DNA of 64,000 nucleotides. Origin: Streptomyces sp. 378. Lineage in GTDB: Bacteria > Actinomycetota > Actinomycetes > Streptomycetales > Streptomycetaceae. The notes beneath the pieces are model-generated. The model had not been told where the DNA came from. It saw only the letters and a list, made by a program, of their open reading frames with translations, and did not search any database. The stretch spans positions 1 to 64,000 of the forward strand of contig NZ_JASKMS010000037.1 of assembly GCF_030124145.1 (NCBI RefSeq), read 5' to 3'. Each line of letters starts with the position of its first letter. The first letter of the stretch is position 1. This document shows positions 8,812-16,864 of this stretch, in pieces. Made by a program: the position numbers and the translations under genes.

Positions 8812-9201
8812 GCGGGCGTCAGCTTCAGCACGCTCACCCGGGTCGAAGCCGGCGCTCAGCCTGACCTCGCCACCTTCACTCGCCTCTGCGCCTGGCTCGG
8901 CGTCTCCCCGAGCCGCTTCTTCACCCCGACCGCCACCCGCCAGGTGTCGCCCCTCGACCAGGCCATCACCCACCTCCACGCTGACCCTCGGCTTACCGAC
9001 GACGCGGCGAACAAGATCAGCTCTGTTCTGCGCGACCTCTACGACGCCCTCGCGAAGGAGGCGGTCCCCGCCGTACCCGCCCTTGCCTGCCACCTCCGGG
9101 CTGCCTCGGTGCTGCGTCCTGGCGTCCCCCAGCGGCTCGCCGCCCTGCTCACCGACATGAACACCGAACTCGAACGACTCGTCGAAGCAGGCGAACTGTG
9201 A
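8812..9201 (+). pseudogene. N-terminally truncated XRE-family regulator
   Basis: Reading in frame with the 85-residue open frame that starts at 8944, the sequence upstream still encodes part of an HTH: RQAAAEAGVSFSTLTRVEAG then FTRLCAWLGVSP. The first HTH helix and the start codon are missing, replaced by sequence shared with the opposing WYL fragment. The rest, up to residue ...LVEAGEL, is the C-terminal helical part. The GTG at 8944 could still initiate an 85-residue remnant. Its stop overlaps the ImmA/IrrE start by four bases, the usual arrangement of XRE-ImmA pairs in mobile elements. Confidence 0.7.
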
Positions 9202-9749
9202 CCCTCCCTCGAGGCTTCAAGGCCAACGCCGAACGAGAAGCCCTCCGACTGCGCCGCGAACTCGATCTCAGCGACACCGATGCCCTGAACGTCGACGACC
9301 TCGCCGCCCACCTCAAGGTCAAGATCGTCAGCGCCGAGAAGCTCGTCAGCCACACCCGCCTCGAAGAACTCGAACGGGTCCAGGCGTACGCCTTCTCCGC
9401 CGCGACCTTCCAGGTCTCCGGCAGGAACATCGTCGTTACCAACCCGCTCCGAACCCCGGGTCGCAGGGCCAGCGACGTGGCCCACGAGCTCTCCCACCTC
9501 GTCCTGAAGCATGACCTCACCGAGATCCGCGAAGTCAATGGCATGCCCTTCAGGACCTGCCGCCCCGACGAGGAAGAACAAGCCACTGCCTTTGGCGGAA
9601 CACTCATGCTTCCCCGCCCCCTGCTGCTCGGCGCAGTCCGCCGCCAGTGGGGGCCGGCGCAGATCGCCGAGCACTACGGGGTGACCGAGGAGATGGCCCG
9701 GTACCGGTACAACACCACTGGGGTGGCCAAACAGGTCAGAGGGCGCTGA
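9198..9749 (+). CDS. ImmA/IrrE-family metallo-endopeptidase
   Basis: A 183-residue zinc peptidase with the HExxH motif as DVAHELSHLVLKHD (about residue 95) and the ATAFGGTLMLPRPLL segment carrying the downstream Glu/Ala helix typical of ImmA/IrrE (DUF955). It starts at a GTG overlapping the preceding stop (GTGA). In ICEs and phages such peptidases cleave the repressor encoded just upstream, releasing element functions. Here the upstream XRE partner is truncated, so the pair is probably a relic even though the peptidase itself looks complete. Confidence 0.85.
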   Translation: MTLPRGFKANAEREALRLRRELDLSDTDALNVDDLAAHLKVKIVSAEKLVSHTRLEELERVQAYAFSAATFQVSGRNIVVTNPLRTPGRRASDVAHELSHLVLKHDLTEIREVNGMPFRTCRPDEEEQATAFGGTLMLPRPLLLGAVRRQWGPAQIAEHYGVTEEMARYRYNTTGVAKQVRGR

Positions 9750-10130
9750 CGGTGCCGGAGGTAGACGCTGTCACTCTGCCGCTTATCGCCGGGACGTGGC
9801 TCGGGAGCCAGCAAGTACTTCGGTTGGCGGGCTCTGCGCATGCCGGGCGGCCACCAGCGATGAACGACGCGCGCCTACGAGCGGCCTGACGGTACGTCGA
9901 TGCTCAGCGGGCGCCAGGCGATCCCACCGTGGGGTAGCTCCCGAAATCTGCGCTGCTTGTTTCGAGAATCGACTGTGGTCGAGTGGGCTCCGGGCTGGTC
10001 ACGGGGTCCACTCGGTCGCGTACGGCCGTTTCACGCTCGTCGGCTGTCAGCTCTAATCAGTGCGGTACCACGGCCGATCGGGAGCGAACTCCGCCTGAGC
10101 CTTCCACTGCCCAGGGCTACGGTTTCGGCC
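9750..10130. other. Gene-free stretch
   Basis: There is no open frame with convincing codon bias or a start signal in these 381 bases, nor any clear hairpin or repeat. The sequence is less GC-rich in third positions than its surroundings, which fits decayed island DNA. Confidence 0.5.
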
Positions 10131-10658
10131 ATGCGTGAGGTGGAGTACGAGAGCTACGGCTGTCCGCTGGAGGACTACCAGCTCACCCGAGCCGATCACC
10201 GACAGCAAAAGCAGTGGGAGGACATCAGACATTGGGTGGAGAAGCACGCCGCTGAGGAGGAGGCCGAAGAGCGGGCAGACCCTGTGCTCGCAGCAGATCG
10301 CCGTGCTGTCGTAGAAAAGGTGCTGAACATGCTGCATAGCTGCAAGACGCCTGAGCATCACATCATGCGGTGGCGCGTACGGCTCTATTGCGGCCACATC
10401 GTCGAGACTCGGCGGCATCGCGAGAATGGCAAGCCCACGCTGCACGGCTCGTCGTCAGAGCAGTGCCCGGAGTGCGGGAAGGACCCATCAGGGATCGTGG
10501 CCTTCGAGCCCATCGGGCTGGCCGGTAAACCGCCCTCTCCTCCGAAGCCAGCGGCTTCTCCGCCTCGAAAGAAGCCGACCCGTGTGGAGCTTGAGCAACG
10601 TGTAGCCGCGCTGGAGAGGGAGAACGAGCGTCTCCGCTCGCGGGCGAGCGAGGGGTAG
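10131..10658 (+). CDS. Uncharacterised protein with Cys motif and C-terminal coiled coil
   Basis: A 175-residue protein, start chosen at ATG 10131 (MREVEYESYGCPLEDYQ); the open frame extends upstream without coding character. The middle holds WRVRLYCGHIVETRRH and SSEQCPECGKD, so YCGH plus CPEC could form a zinc site. A Pro/Lys-rich linker leads to a leucine-zipper-like end (VELEQRVAALERENERLRS). No Shine-Dalgarno is evident. I do not recognise the family; proteins of this type occur in actinobacterial mobile regions. Confidence 0.5.
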   Translation: MREVEYESYGCPLEDYQLTRADHRQQKQWEDIRHWVEKHAAEEEAEERADPVLAADRRAVVEKVLNMLHSCKTPEHHIMRWRVRLYCGHIVETRRHRENGKPTLHGSSSEQCPECGKDPSGIVAFEPIGLAGKPPSPPKPAASPPRKKPTRVELEQRVAALERENERLRSRASEG

Positions 10659-10740
10659 CTTCAGATCGATGATCGCCACTACGCGATCACCGACCTTCTC
10701 GACGACCTTGCGGGGAGCATCTGCCGCATCGGCACGTTCG

Positions 10741-11223
10741 TCAGGTCTGACCGCCTCGGGTAGCCATCGCAGCCGAAGCCTCGGCCAGCACCACCCAGGC
10801 CGCCTTGGTTCCGCAGTTCGTGACCTGGAACCCCCACTGTCCCTGGGTCAGCTCGTTCACGATGTGCAGGCCCCGTCCGCGCTCAGTGAGCAGCCCGCTC
10901 ACTATCTCCGACGCGGTGGCTTCCGGCGAGGGCACGGCAGCCAGGTAGAGGTCCGTAGGAAGAAGAGGATTCCCGTCGTGAATCTCGCAAATGTATCTTC
11001 CGGCAACGGAGCGAAGGTGTACCTCGTACGGGCCGCACGCGTGCTCGTGCGCGTTCGCCACGAGCTCCGAGACGGCCAGGACTCCGTCGCTGATGACGTC
11101 TCCTGACAGGCCCAGATCCTTGAGAACACGTCGCAGAACCGCGCGGGCTTCGCCCGTCGGGTTGATGGTGTGGTCGGTCCAGCGGTACACGAGGCCAAGA
11201 GCGGTGGACGGCGCGCTGATCAT
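10741..11223 (-). CDS. RsbW-like ATP-binding protein
   Basis: A 160-residue HATPase_c protein of the anti-sigma/RsbW type: N-box DGVLAVSELVANAHEHACG, then CEIHDGNPLLP (G1 box) and LLTERGRGLHIVNELTQGQW (G2 box; split here after GLHIV). GGAGGT lies ten bases before the ATG. Streptomyces genomes carry many such orphan ATP-binding regulators, often beside XRE/DUF397 genes; none is adjacent here. It may phosphorylate or sequester a regulator, but the partner is unknown. Confidence 0.8.
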   Translation of the reverse strand: MISAPSTALGLVYRWTDHTINPTGEARAVLRRVLKDLGLSGDVISDGVLAVSELVANAHEHACGPYEVHLRSVAGRYICEIHDGNPLLPTDLYLAAVPSPEATASEIVSGLLTERGRGLHIVNELTQGQWGFQVTNCGTKAAWVVLAEASAAMATRGGQT

Positions 11224-11436
11224 CAGACGGCGGACCTCCTATGGGTGACGTCGGTGGCCGTCTCCCGGAGCTGCGACGTGGTCGCGGAAGGGCGTCAGGT
11301 ACGCCGCTGAGAGGCGTACGGCTGCAGGAAGCACCCCGGCTTCGGGCGCGCGGCACCAGGAGGATCGTGGCTCAGGTCCCAGCCACGAAGCCGGTCGCGA
11401 GACACGCACTCAACGATGGCCGCCGGTACCCCTGAT

Positions 11437-11456
11437 GCTCATGGGCATTTATGAGC
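11437..11456. promoter_or_regulatory. Inverted repeat GCTCAT-N8-ATGAGC
   Basis: Perfect six-base arms separated by eight bases, about 100 bases before the nucleotidyltransferase gene. The right arm reads TTTATGAGC, whose complement GCTCATAAA recurs at 15325-15333 in front of the XRE regulator gene. It is probably an operator for a regulator of the island, possibly that XRE protein. The shared nine-mer is seen directly; the regulator is inferred. Confidence 0.45.
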
Positions 11457-11552
11457 GCGAGGGGCCAACGAGCGACAAGGCGACTCCAGCGAGACCGCCG
11501 ACCCATGTCGGCCTGCGCTTCTGCCCGTCTGGTTCACTGGGAGTATGGGCGG

Positions 11553-12176
11553 GTGAGTGCTGACGTGTTGGGATGCTGGGTGCCGGATCGCCCCGAGGAT
11601 GTGGCCGAGGTCTTCGCCAAGGCGGACTTCCCATGGTGGATCGCCGGGGGCTACGCGATCGAACTCGCAGTCGGCCGCGGGCTGCGCGCACACGGCGATC
11701 TCGACGTCCTCGTCCTCCGGCGTGACCAGGCCCTCCTACATGAACTGCTGGCCGACTGGGACCTGCACGTGGCGGATCCGCCCGGCCAGGGGGAGTTGCG
11801 GCCGTGGCGTCCTGGAGAGGTTCTTCGGCCGCCGCTTCACGACATCTGGTGCCGCCGCACATCCAAGGCGCCCTGGTCGGTGCAGCTCATGCTGGACGAG
11901 GCCGAGGGCACCCAGTGGGTCTCGCGGCGCACCCCGGAGATCCGGCTCCCGATCGACCAGCTCGGGCGAACGAGCGAGGCGGGCATCCCGTATCTCGCAC
12001 CCGAGGTGCAGCTCTTCTACAAGGCAAAGGCGACCCGGGACAAGGACGAGACCGACTTCGAAGCGGTACTGCCGCTGCTCGACGCTCCGGCACGCGCCTG
12101 GCTGGCGGACGCGATCAAGGTGATCGCGCCCAACCACCCCTGGCTTCGCCGACTCCTTCCGGTCAGCCGAACGTGA
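11553..12176 (+). CDS. Nucleotidyltransferase-fold protein, aminoglycoside adenylyltransferase-like
   Basis: A 207-residue protein from GTG 11553 (GGGAG nine bases upstream). The N-terminal fold has WWIAGGYAIELAVGR followed by HGDLDVLVLRRDQ, matching the GG...DxD signature of the polymerase-beta nucleotidyltransferase superfamily, as in the lincosamide/aminoglycoside adenylyltransferase-like group. The C-terminal segment APEVQLFYKAKATRDKDETDF is common to this group. It could nucleotidylate a small molecule or act in self-protection. Its 3' end overlaps the convergent PPC-domain gene by 14 bases. Substrate unknown. Confidence 0.7.
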   Translation: MSADVLGCWVPDRPEDVAEVFAKADFPWWIAGGYAIELAVGRGLRAHGDLDVLVLRRDQALLHELLADWDLHVADPPGQGELRPWRPGEVLRPPLHDIWCRRTSKAPWSVQLMLDEAEGTQWVSRRTPEIRLPIDQLGRTSEAGIPYLAPEVQLFYKAKATRDKDETDFEAVLPLLDAPARAWLADAIKVIAPNHPWLRRLLPVSRT

Positions 12177-12621
12177 GCAGCGGAACGTCGTAGAGGTCGG
12201 GGTTCCGGGGCCGGGTCATGGTGGGCGACGTGACCTCCACGATCAGCAGCTCGCTGAGGAACTGGACCTTGGCACCGAGGAGATGGCTCGTCCTGCCGTC
12301 GGCCGACTGGGCCTTGAGGCCGGCGGAAACGTGGATGTGCGGGAGTATCTCGCCGGTGGCGGGGTCATGGGCGAGGGTGCCGGCGCCAAACGCCTCGACG
12401 TTGGTGACGTATGTCTTCGCCCAGACCGGTGCGTCGGGGTCCGCGAGCTTCTCGCAGGCACCCACGATCTCGGCCTCCGCGAAGGCCCCGATGAACGAGG
12501 GGATGTAGCCCTGCCGTACGTCGTTGTCCCGGCAGAAGGTGGACAGCGCCTCGAAGAAGTCCTCCCCGTGGTCGAAGGTGACGCCGAAGGTACGGCCGAC
12601 GGTCAGCTCGTGAGCGCGCAT
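12163..12621 (-). CDS. PPC/DUF296 domain protein
   Basis: A 152-residue protein with the PCC/PPC (DUF296) fold: GRTFGVTFDHGEDFFEAL, GYIPSFIGAFAEAEI, and a His-containing strand ILPHIHVSAGLKA, ending LLIVEVTSP. Bacterial PPC proteins are small trimers, sometimes binding a ligand or metal through the conserved His residues; plant relatives bind DNA. It lies 27 bases downstream of the asparaginase gene on the same strand, so the two form an operon. A shared physiological role, perhaps amide metabolism, is only a guess. Confidence 0.78.
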   Translation of the reverse strand: MRAHELTVGRTFGVTFDHGEDFFEALSTFCRDNDVRQGYIPSFIGAFAEAEIVGACEKLADPDAPVWAKTYVTNVEAFGAGTLAHDPATGEILPHIHVSAGLKAQSADGRTSHLLGAKVQFLSELLIVEVTSPTMTRPRNPDLYDVPLLTFG

Positions 12622-12648
12622 GTGCGGGTGTCTCCTGACGGGATGGGA

Positions 12649-13650
12649 TCAGCGGGCGGAGGCGGTGGTGAAGGTCTCGCGGACCGTCGCCCCGTCGGCG
12701 CCCTGGGCAAGCAGGGCGTGGAGGAGGAGCCGCGCATGGTACGGGCTGAGGTCTCCGGCGCCGATGAGTCCTCGCCCGAGGAGGTCCTTCTCGGAGCCGG
12801 GGAAGCCGTACGTGTCGGACAGGACGGGTCCGTTGCCGATGCGGGAGGCGAGGACCACGGGGATGCGGGACGCGAGCTTGGTGAGCCCTTCGACGAGGCG
12901 CTCCGGGACGTGGCCGACGCCGAAGGCCGCGACCACGAGTCCGTCGCAGTTGCCGTCCCACAGGTCGAGCAGGGTGCCGTCGTCGCCGAGGGTGACGGTG
13001 TAGAGCCCGACGCGCGCCTCACGGTCGGGCGCGCTGACGAGCGGTCCGCGGGACGGCAGGCCACCCATCATCCGCACCCGGTTCTCCGCAACCCGCGCGA
13101 TCGGGCCGCTTGCTGGTGAGGTGAAAGCGGCGGGGCTGGTGGTGTGGGACTTGCGGACGGTCCGGGCCGAGTGGATCTCTTCGCCGAGTACGACGAGGCA
13201 GCCGGCGCCCCGCAGGCCGGGGGCGGCGGCAGCCAGGACGGCGGCATGGATGTTGGCCGGGCCGTCTGCGCCGGGCAGTGTGGGGTTACGCATCGCGCCG
13301 GTGACGACGACTGGCTGCTCGTGGCCGTGGTAAAGCTCGAGGAGGAAGGCAGTCTCCTCGATGGTGTCGGTGCCCTGGGTGATGACGACGCCGTCGACGT
13401 CCCCGGCCTCAAGCTCCGCCGTGATCGCGGCCGATAGTGCGGTGAGGTCCTCGAAGGTCAGGGAGGCGCCGGGCAGACGTCGGAAGTCCCGGACTTTGAG
13501 TTCGATGCCGCTCGTGGCCAGGGCGGGTACCGCAGCGAGGAGTTCGTGGGCCGAGAGCGCGGGTACGACTCCTCCGGTGGTGGGATCGGTGGTCATGGCG
13601 ATCGTGCCGCCGAGGGAGAAGACCGCCACGTTCTTGACCGACTCCGTCAT
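12649..13650 (-). CDS. L-asparaginase
   Basis: A 333-residue member of the bacterial asparaginase/glutaminase family. It has the first catalytic Thr motif SLGGTIAMT near residue 15, the second motif VITQGTDTIEETA near residue 90, and GAMRNPTLPGADGPAN as the active-site loop. It hydrolyses L-asparagine to aspartate and ammonia. The absence of a signal peptide suggests a cytosolic enzyme. It is followed by the PPC-domain gene. Being inside the island next to a peptide-type cluster, it might act on a modified amide, but ordinary asparagine use is the default reading. Confidence 0.88.
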   Translation of the reverse strand: MTESVKNVAVFSLGGTIAMTTDPTTGGVVPALSAHELLAAVPALATSGIELKVRDFRRLPGASLTFEDLTALSAAITAELEAGDVDGVVITQGTDTIEETAFLLELYHGHEQPVVVTGAMRNPTLPGADGPANIHAAVLAAAAPGLRGAGCLVVLGEEIHSARTVRKSHTTSPAAFTSPASGPIARVAENRVRMMGGLPSRGPLVSAPDREARVGLYTVTLGDDGTLLDLWDGNCDGLVVAAFGVGHVPERLVEGLTKLASRIPVVLASRIGNGPVLSDTYGFPGSEKDLLGRGLIGAGDLSPYHARLLLHALLAQGADGATVRETFTTASAR

Positions 13651-13709
13651 ATCCCCTGCTCCCCTGTCCGGACGCCGCCGAGCGCGGCCTCACGAGTGGT
13701 TCACGCAGG

Positions 13710-15272
13710 CTATCGGGTCGGCTCCGTACGGGTACGCGGGATGATCGCTAGCTGCTCGGCCACGAACTGGCAGGCGGTTTCCAGCCCTTCGAGGCCGAGC
13801 AGTCGGCTGCGCGGCCGGGCGAGCCGCTCCGTGCCGACGGCCGACAACTGGGCGCACCTGCGACCGAGCCAGGAGGCGTCGAGGCCGAGGTACTGCGCCG
13901 TCGCCGCGAGGCGCTGCCCGGCCTGCTCAGCCGCTGTGGTCGAGTGGTGGCTGACGTGGTCCGTCACATCCGCGAACGTCCGCAGGGCTCCCGGCCGCGC
14001 GGTGACCGCGAGGTGGGACGCTCCCTCGGTCCGTACCCAAGAGGCGATGACAGCCCGGCGCCCGGGGGAGAGGGCGAAACCGTCAGTGTGTGCGAAGCCT
14101 CCGTCGTCGGTCACCCAGGTGCGGATGCCGAAGGACTCCATGAGCGCGATGGCGAGGAACAGCAGAACGCGCTCGTAGGCCGGCGAGGAGGCGACTGCCG
14201 TCTCGGGAACGCAGAATCCCCGGCCGCTGGTGCCGCCCGGACGTCGGGGGGCCGTTCGTTCGAGGTAGCGGTACTTGTGCCGGAAGAACAGCCATGTGGC
14301 GGCCTCTTCGCCACGCTGTTCCCTGGTCCAGAAGACGGGTGCGTCACCCAGGTGGTCACGGTTGCCCAGGATGTACCGGGCCGCGGTCTCCGAGCCGATG
14401 AGCATCCGGGAGACTTCGGTCAGTCCCTGGTCGGCGGCGATCGGCGCGCCTGGGGAAACGGTGAGCGACGCCAACGAGGTGTGCAGGGGCTGGTCGTCGC
14501 CGAGTAGTGCCGCCTCGAATCCCGACACGGCCCACAGGATGCCGTAGGTCAGGTCGTCCAGTTCGTACGCGGCGGGTATGTCGACCGGTTCGGAGGCCGT
14601 GGCGCGTACGCCGCTCGGTCGGGCGTCGGTGACGAACTGCCGTGCCGCTCCGTCCACCGTGCGGTTCGCGACGACGAGCGCGCGCATCGGCATGGTGCGC
14701 CAGGCATCCAGCTCCGGGCGGGAGTCGAGTCGCAAATTGTCCCCGAGGAAGGAGGCCGCGGGAAGCGTCAGCACGGGAAGCGCCGTCGTCGAGACGGACC
14801 GGCCAGCGGGTAAGAGAAGCTGGCCCGGCCCTTCCGGCAGCGCCGCGTACCCACGGGCTCCGGTGTCCACCGTTCCCGGGCGGCCCGTGGCGTCCGGCGT
14901 GTGCGGATCGGCCGTGGGCAGGAGCCCGAGCAGCTCCTCCGGAACTCCCAACGCATCGGTCCACTGGACGAACTGCCGTCGGTCGCGGATCTGTTTGAGA
15001 CCGCGTTCCAGTCTGCTGACCTCGGCCTGGTCGATGCTGACCATCCGCGCCACGCCGGCCTGGGAGAGGCCCGTGTGCTTCCTGAACAGCTTGACGACGG
15101 TACCGAGTTCCCACGCGGCCACGGCTCGCCGGACCGTTGGATCCCGCCAGAAGGCCGGGTCGGCTCGTCGGGCGGCCGACCCGGTCTGGCACGAGGCACA
15201 TCGAGTGCCGGCGTTGAAGCGGCTGAGTAGGGCACCGCAGCGCGTGCACCGCCGCTGTCCGCTGTCGACCAT
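13710..15272 (-). CDS. Zinc-ribbon XRE-family transcriptional regulator
   Basis: A 520-residue regulator; the ATG at 15272 is preferred over one nine bases upstream because GAGGGAG then sits ten bases away. The N-terminus has two CxxC pairs (CTRC and CASC) forming a likely zinc ribbon. An XRE helix-turn-helix follows at about residues 55-105 (FRKHTGLSQAGVARMVSIDQ and onward AEVSRLERG). The long remainder has no recognised domain, resembling the ligand-sensing half of large Streptomyces XRE regulators. It is divergent from the 15.4-24.5 kb operon and is the obvious candidate to control it. Confidence 0.8.
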   Translation of the reverse strand: MVDSGQRRCTRCGALLSRFNAGTRCASCQTGSAARRADPAFWRDPTVRRAVAAWELGTVVKLFRKHTGLSQAGVARMVSIDQAEVSRLERGLKQIRDRRQFVQWTDALGVPEELLGLLPTADPHTPDATGRPGTVDTGARGYAALPEGPGQLLLPAGRSVSTTALPVLTLPAASFLGDNLRLDSRPELDAWRTMPMRALVVANRTVDGAARQFVTDARPSGVRATASEPVDIPAAYELDDLTYGILWAVSGFEAALLGDDQPLHTSLASLTVSPGAPIAADQGLTEVSRMLIGSETAARYILGNRDHLGDAPVFWTREQRGEEAATWLFFRHKYRYLERTAPRRPGGTSGRGFCVPETAVASSPAYERVLLFLAIALMESFGIRTWVTDDGGFAHTDGFALSPGRRAVIASWVRTEGASHLAVTARPGALRTFADVTDHVSHHSTTAAEQAGQRLAATAQYLGLDASWLGRRCAQLSAVGTERLARPRSRLLGLEGLETACQFVAEQLAIIPRTRTEPTR

Positions 15273-15324
15273 GGTCGGCATTCTCCCTCGCTCTGCGACC
15301 GCCGGGACACGTTCCGCTGGCAGG

Positions 15325-15342
15325 GCTCATAAACACTCATAG
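15325..15342. promoter_or_regulatory. Direct repeats CTCATA in the divergent regulator/operon promoter
   Basis: CTCATA occurs twice with a ten-base period (15326-15331 and 15336-15341), so on the same face of the helix. Read on the other strand, each is a TATGAG that could serve as or overlap a -10 box for the XRE gene. The GCTCATAAA nine-mer is shared with the inverted repeat at 11437-11456. A likely binding site for the XRE regulator; binding is inferred. Confidence 0.45.
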
Positions 15343-15428
15343 GCGTGGGCCTTCGTGGCGGCCATCGTGGTGGAGCACCACCGACCGGAGCCGCGTGCCG
15401 CGACTCCCCGGACGTGAGGATCCGACTT

Positions 15429-16181
15429 GTGACCTCCTTGACCCTGCCGCCCGGTTCGCCGCCGCTGGCCCTTGCCTGGCAGACGCTGGCGGACGGGCTG
15501 CTGACCCAGCGGCTCCATCTCCATCTCGACGAATGGCGGGCTGCCGTCGCCGAGGAGAACGCGCTGTCGGACGTGCCGGGCGCCGATGTCTCCGTGCTGG
15601 CCCAGCGCCCGTCTCCGCTGCCGGCAGGCGACGAGTCCGCGATGGCGCTGCTGGAGGACGTCGGGCTCGGCTTCTGGTGGGAGCTGCCCCAGCGGCACGG
15701 AGCGGAGTCGCGGAACCGGCGCGGGGCACTTCACCGCGCCGCCGACACCGCTGCCCAGAACATCCTCGCGGAGCAGTCCAGGGCTGCCTGGTCCGACGCA
15801 GTGATCGCCGTCAGCGCCGCCGCCGCGTGGTGGGTGGGCTTCTTCGCGGTCATCCGCCACCGCGGGGTGCACCACATCACGCTGGAGCCGCACCCGGGCC
15901 CGCTCCATGAGCAGGCCCTGGGCACCGCGGTGAGCGTCGTGGCCCACGGCATGGCCACGCGCGTGCTGGAGGCGGCGCTGCGTAACTCCGACGACGACCC
16001 GGCCCTCCGCGCCGCGTACTGCCGGGCCATCGAGGCCGGCATCTGCGCCGAGCCCGAGCTGCCCCGCCTCATCGACGAGTTGGCGGAGCTGCGGCTGGTG
16101 GATCTGGTGTCCAGCACGGCCCGCTGGCGGGGCCGCTTCACCAAGTACGCCGGCGGCACGGGGGCGGGGCAGGTCGAATGA
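15429..16181 (+). CDS. First gene of the peptide/phosphonate-like operon, unknown
   Basis: A 250-residue protein from GTG 15429, with GAGG nine bases upstream. It is mostly helical by composition: AWQTLADGLLTQRLHLHLDE, QNILAEQSRAAWSDAVIAVS and a hydrophobic AAAWWVGFFAVIRHRG, possibly a single buried or membrane-associated helix. Two His-rich turns follow (RHRGVHHITLEPHPGPLHE, 19 residues). No family is recognised. Its stop overlaps the kinase start by four bases, so it is the first gene of the operon and is coupled to the next. Confidence 0.65.
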   Translation: MTSLTLPPGSPPLALAWQTLADGLLTQRLHLHLDEWRAAVAEENALSDVPGADVSVLAQRPSPLPAGDESAMALLEDVGLGFWWELPQRHGAESRNRRGALHRAADTAAQNILAEQSRAAWSDAVIAVSAAAAWWVGFFAVIRHRGVHHITLEPHPGPLHEQALGTAVSVVAHGMATRVLEAALRNSDDDPALRAAYCRAIEAGICAEPELPRLIDELAELRLVDLVSSTARWRGRFTKYAGGTGAGQVE

Positions 16182-16864
16182 ACCACCGCTATCCGTTCAT
16201 CGTCATCGAGGGGCTCGACGGCACCGGCAAGACGACGCTGCGCAAGGGTTTGTTCCGGCTCTGGGAGGGGCTCTACGGCGTCACCCCGCTGTGCGTACTC
16301 ACCACCAACTTCCTCGCGGCCGACCAGGCCGCCGCCACCGTCACCGGCAAGTACCAGCCGAACGCCGGGAACCGCGACGCCTACCTGTCCGCGATCGCCG
16401 CGGACAAGCGGGCCACGCTGGATCGACTTGTGCTCCCCCAGCGGCCGGCCCGGCCCGTGATCGCGGATCGCTGGCTCCTCAGCGAGCTGGCCTTCTTCGC
16501 GGTGAAGCACGGCATGAGGGCGTCGGAGACGTACGAGACGCTGGCCGCGCACCTCACCGTGGCCCCCGATCTCACGCTCGTCCTGGATCTGGAGACCGAC
16601 ACCTCGATGAGCCGGGCGCAGGCCCGGCAGGGAGACGCCGTCCGGGCCGACTGGGACGTGCATGACGTCCAGAGCCGGGTTCGCGAGACCTACGAGGCCG
16701 TGGTCACGAAGCCCGACGAGTTCCCGCTCCTCGGCGATGTGGTCCGCCTGGACGCCCGCCGACCCCGGTCCGAGGTGCTGCTCGCAGCCTGGGACGTACT
16801 GCGCGAACGGCAACTGGTGCCGTCGCTCGCCGCCCACGCGGAAGGAGGAGAGACCCATGGCTGA
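16178..16864 (+). CDS. Thymidylate-kinase-like nucleoside monophosphate kinase
   Basis: A 228-residue P-loop kinase. GLDGTGKTT at residues 12-20 is the thymidylate-kinase P-loop, VIADRWLLSELAF holds the DR(W/Y) substrate motif, and the RAQARQGDAVRADWD region corresponds to the lid. It would phosphorylate dTMP or another nucleotide or phosphate-like substrate using ATP. Streptomycetes also have a housekeeping thymidylate kinase elsewhere, so this copy inside an operon with PEP-mutase-like and tailoring genes probably serves the pathway, for example by making or recycling a nucleotide-activated intermediate. That role is inference. Confidence 0.8.
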   Translation: MNHRYPFIVIEGLDGTGKTTLRKGLFRLWEGLYGVTPLCVLTTNFLAADQAAATVTGKYQPNAGNRDAYLSAIAADKRATLDRLVLPQRPARPVIADRWLLSELAFFAVKHGMRASETYETLAAHLTVAPDLTLVLDLETDTSMSRAQARQGDAVRADWDVHDVQSRVRETYEAVVTKPDEFPLLGDVVRLDARRPRSEVLLAAWDVLRERQLVPSLAAHAEGGETHG

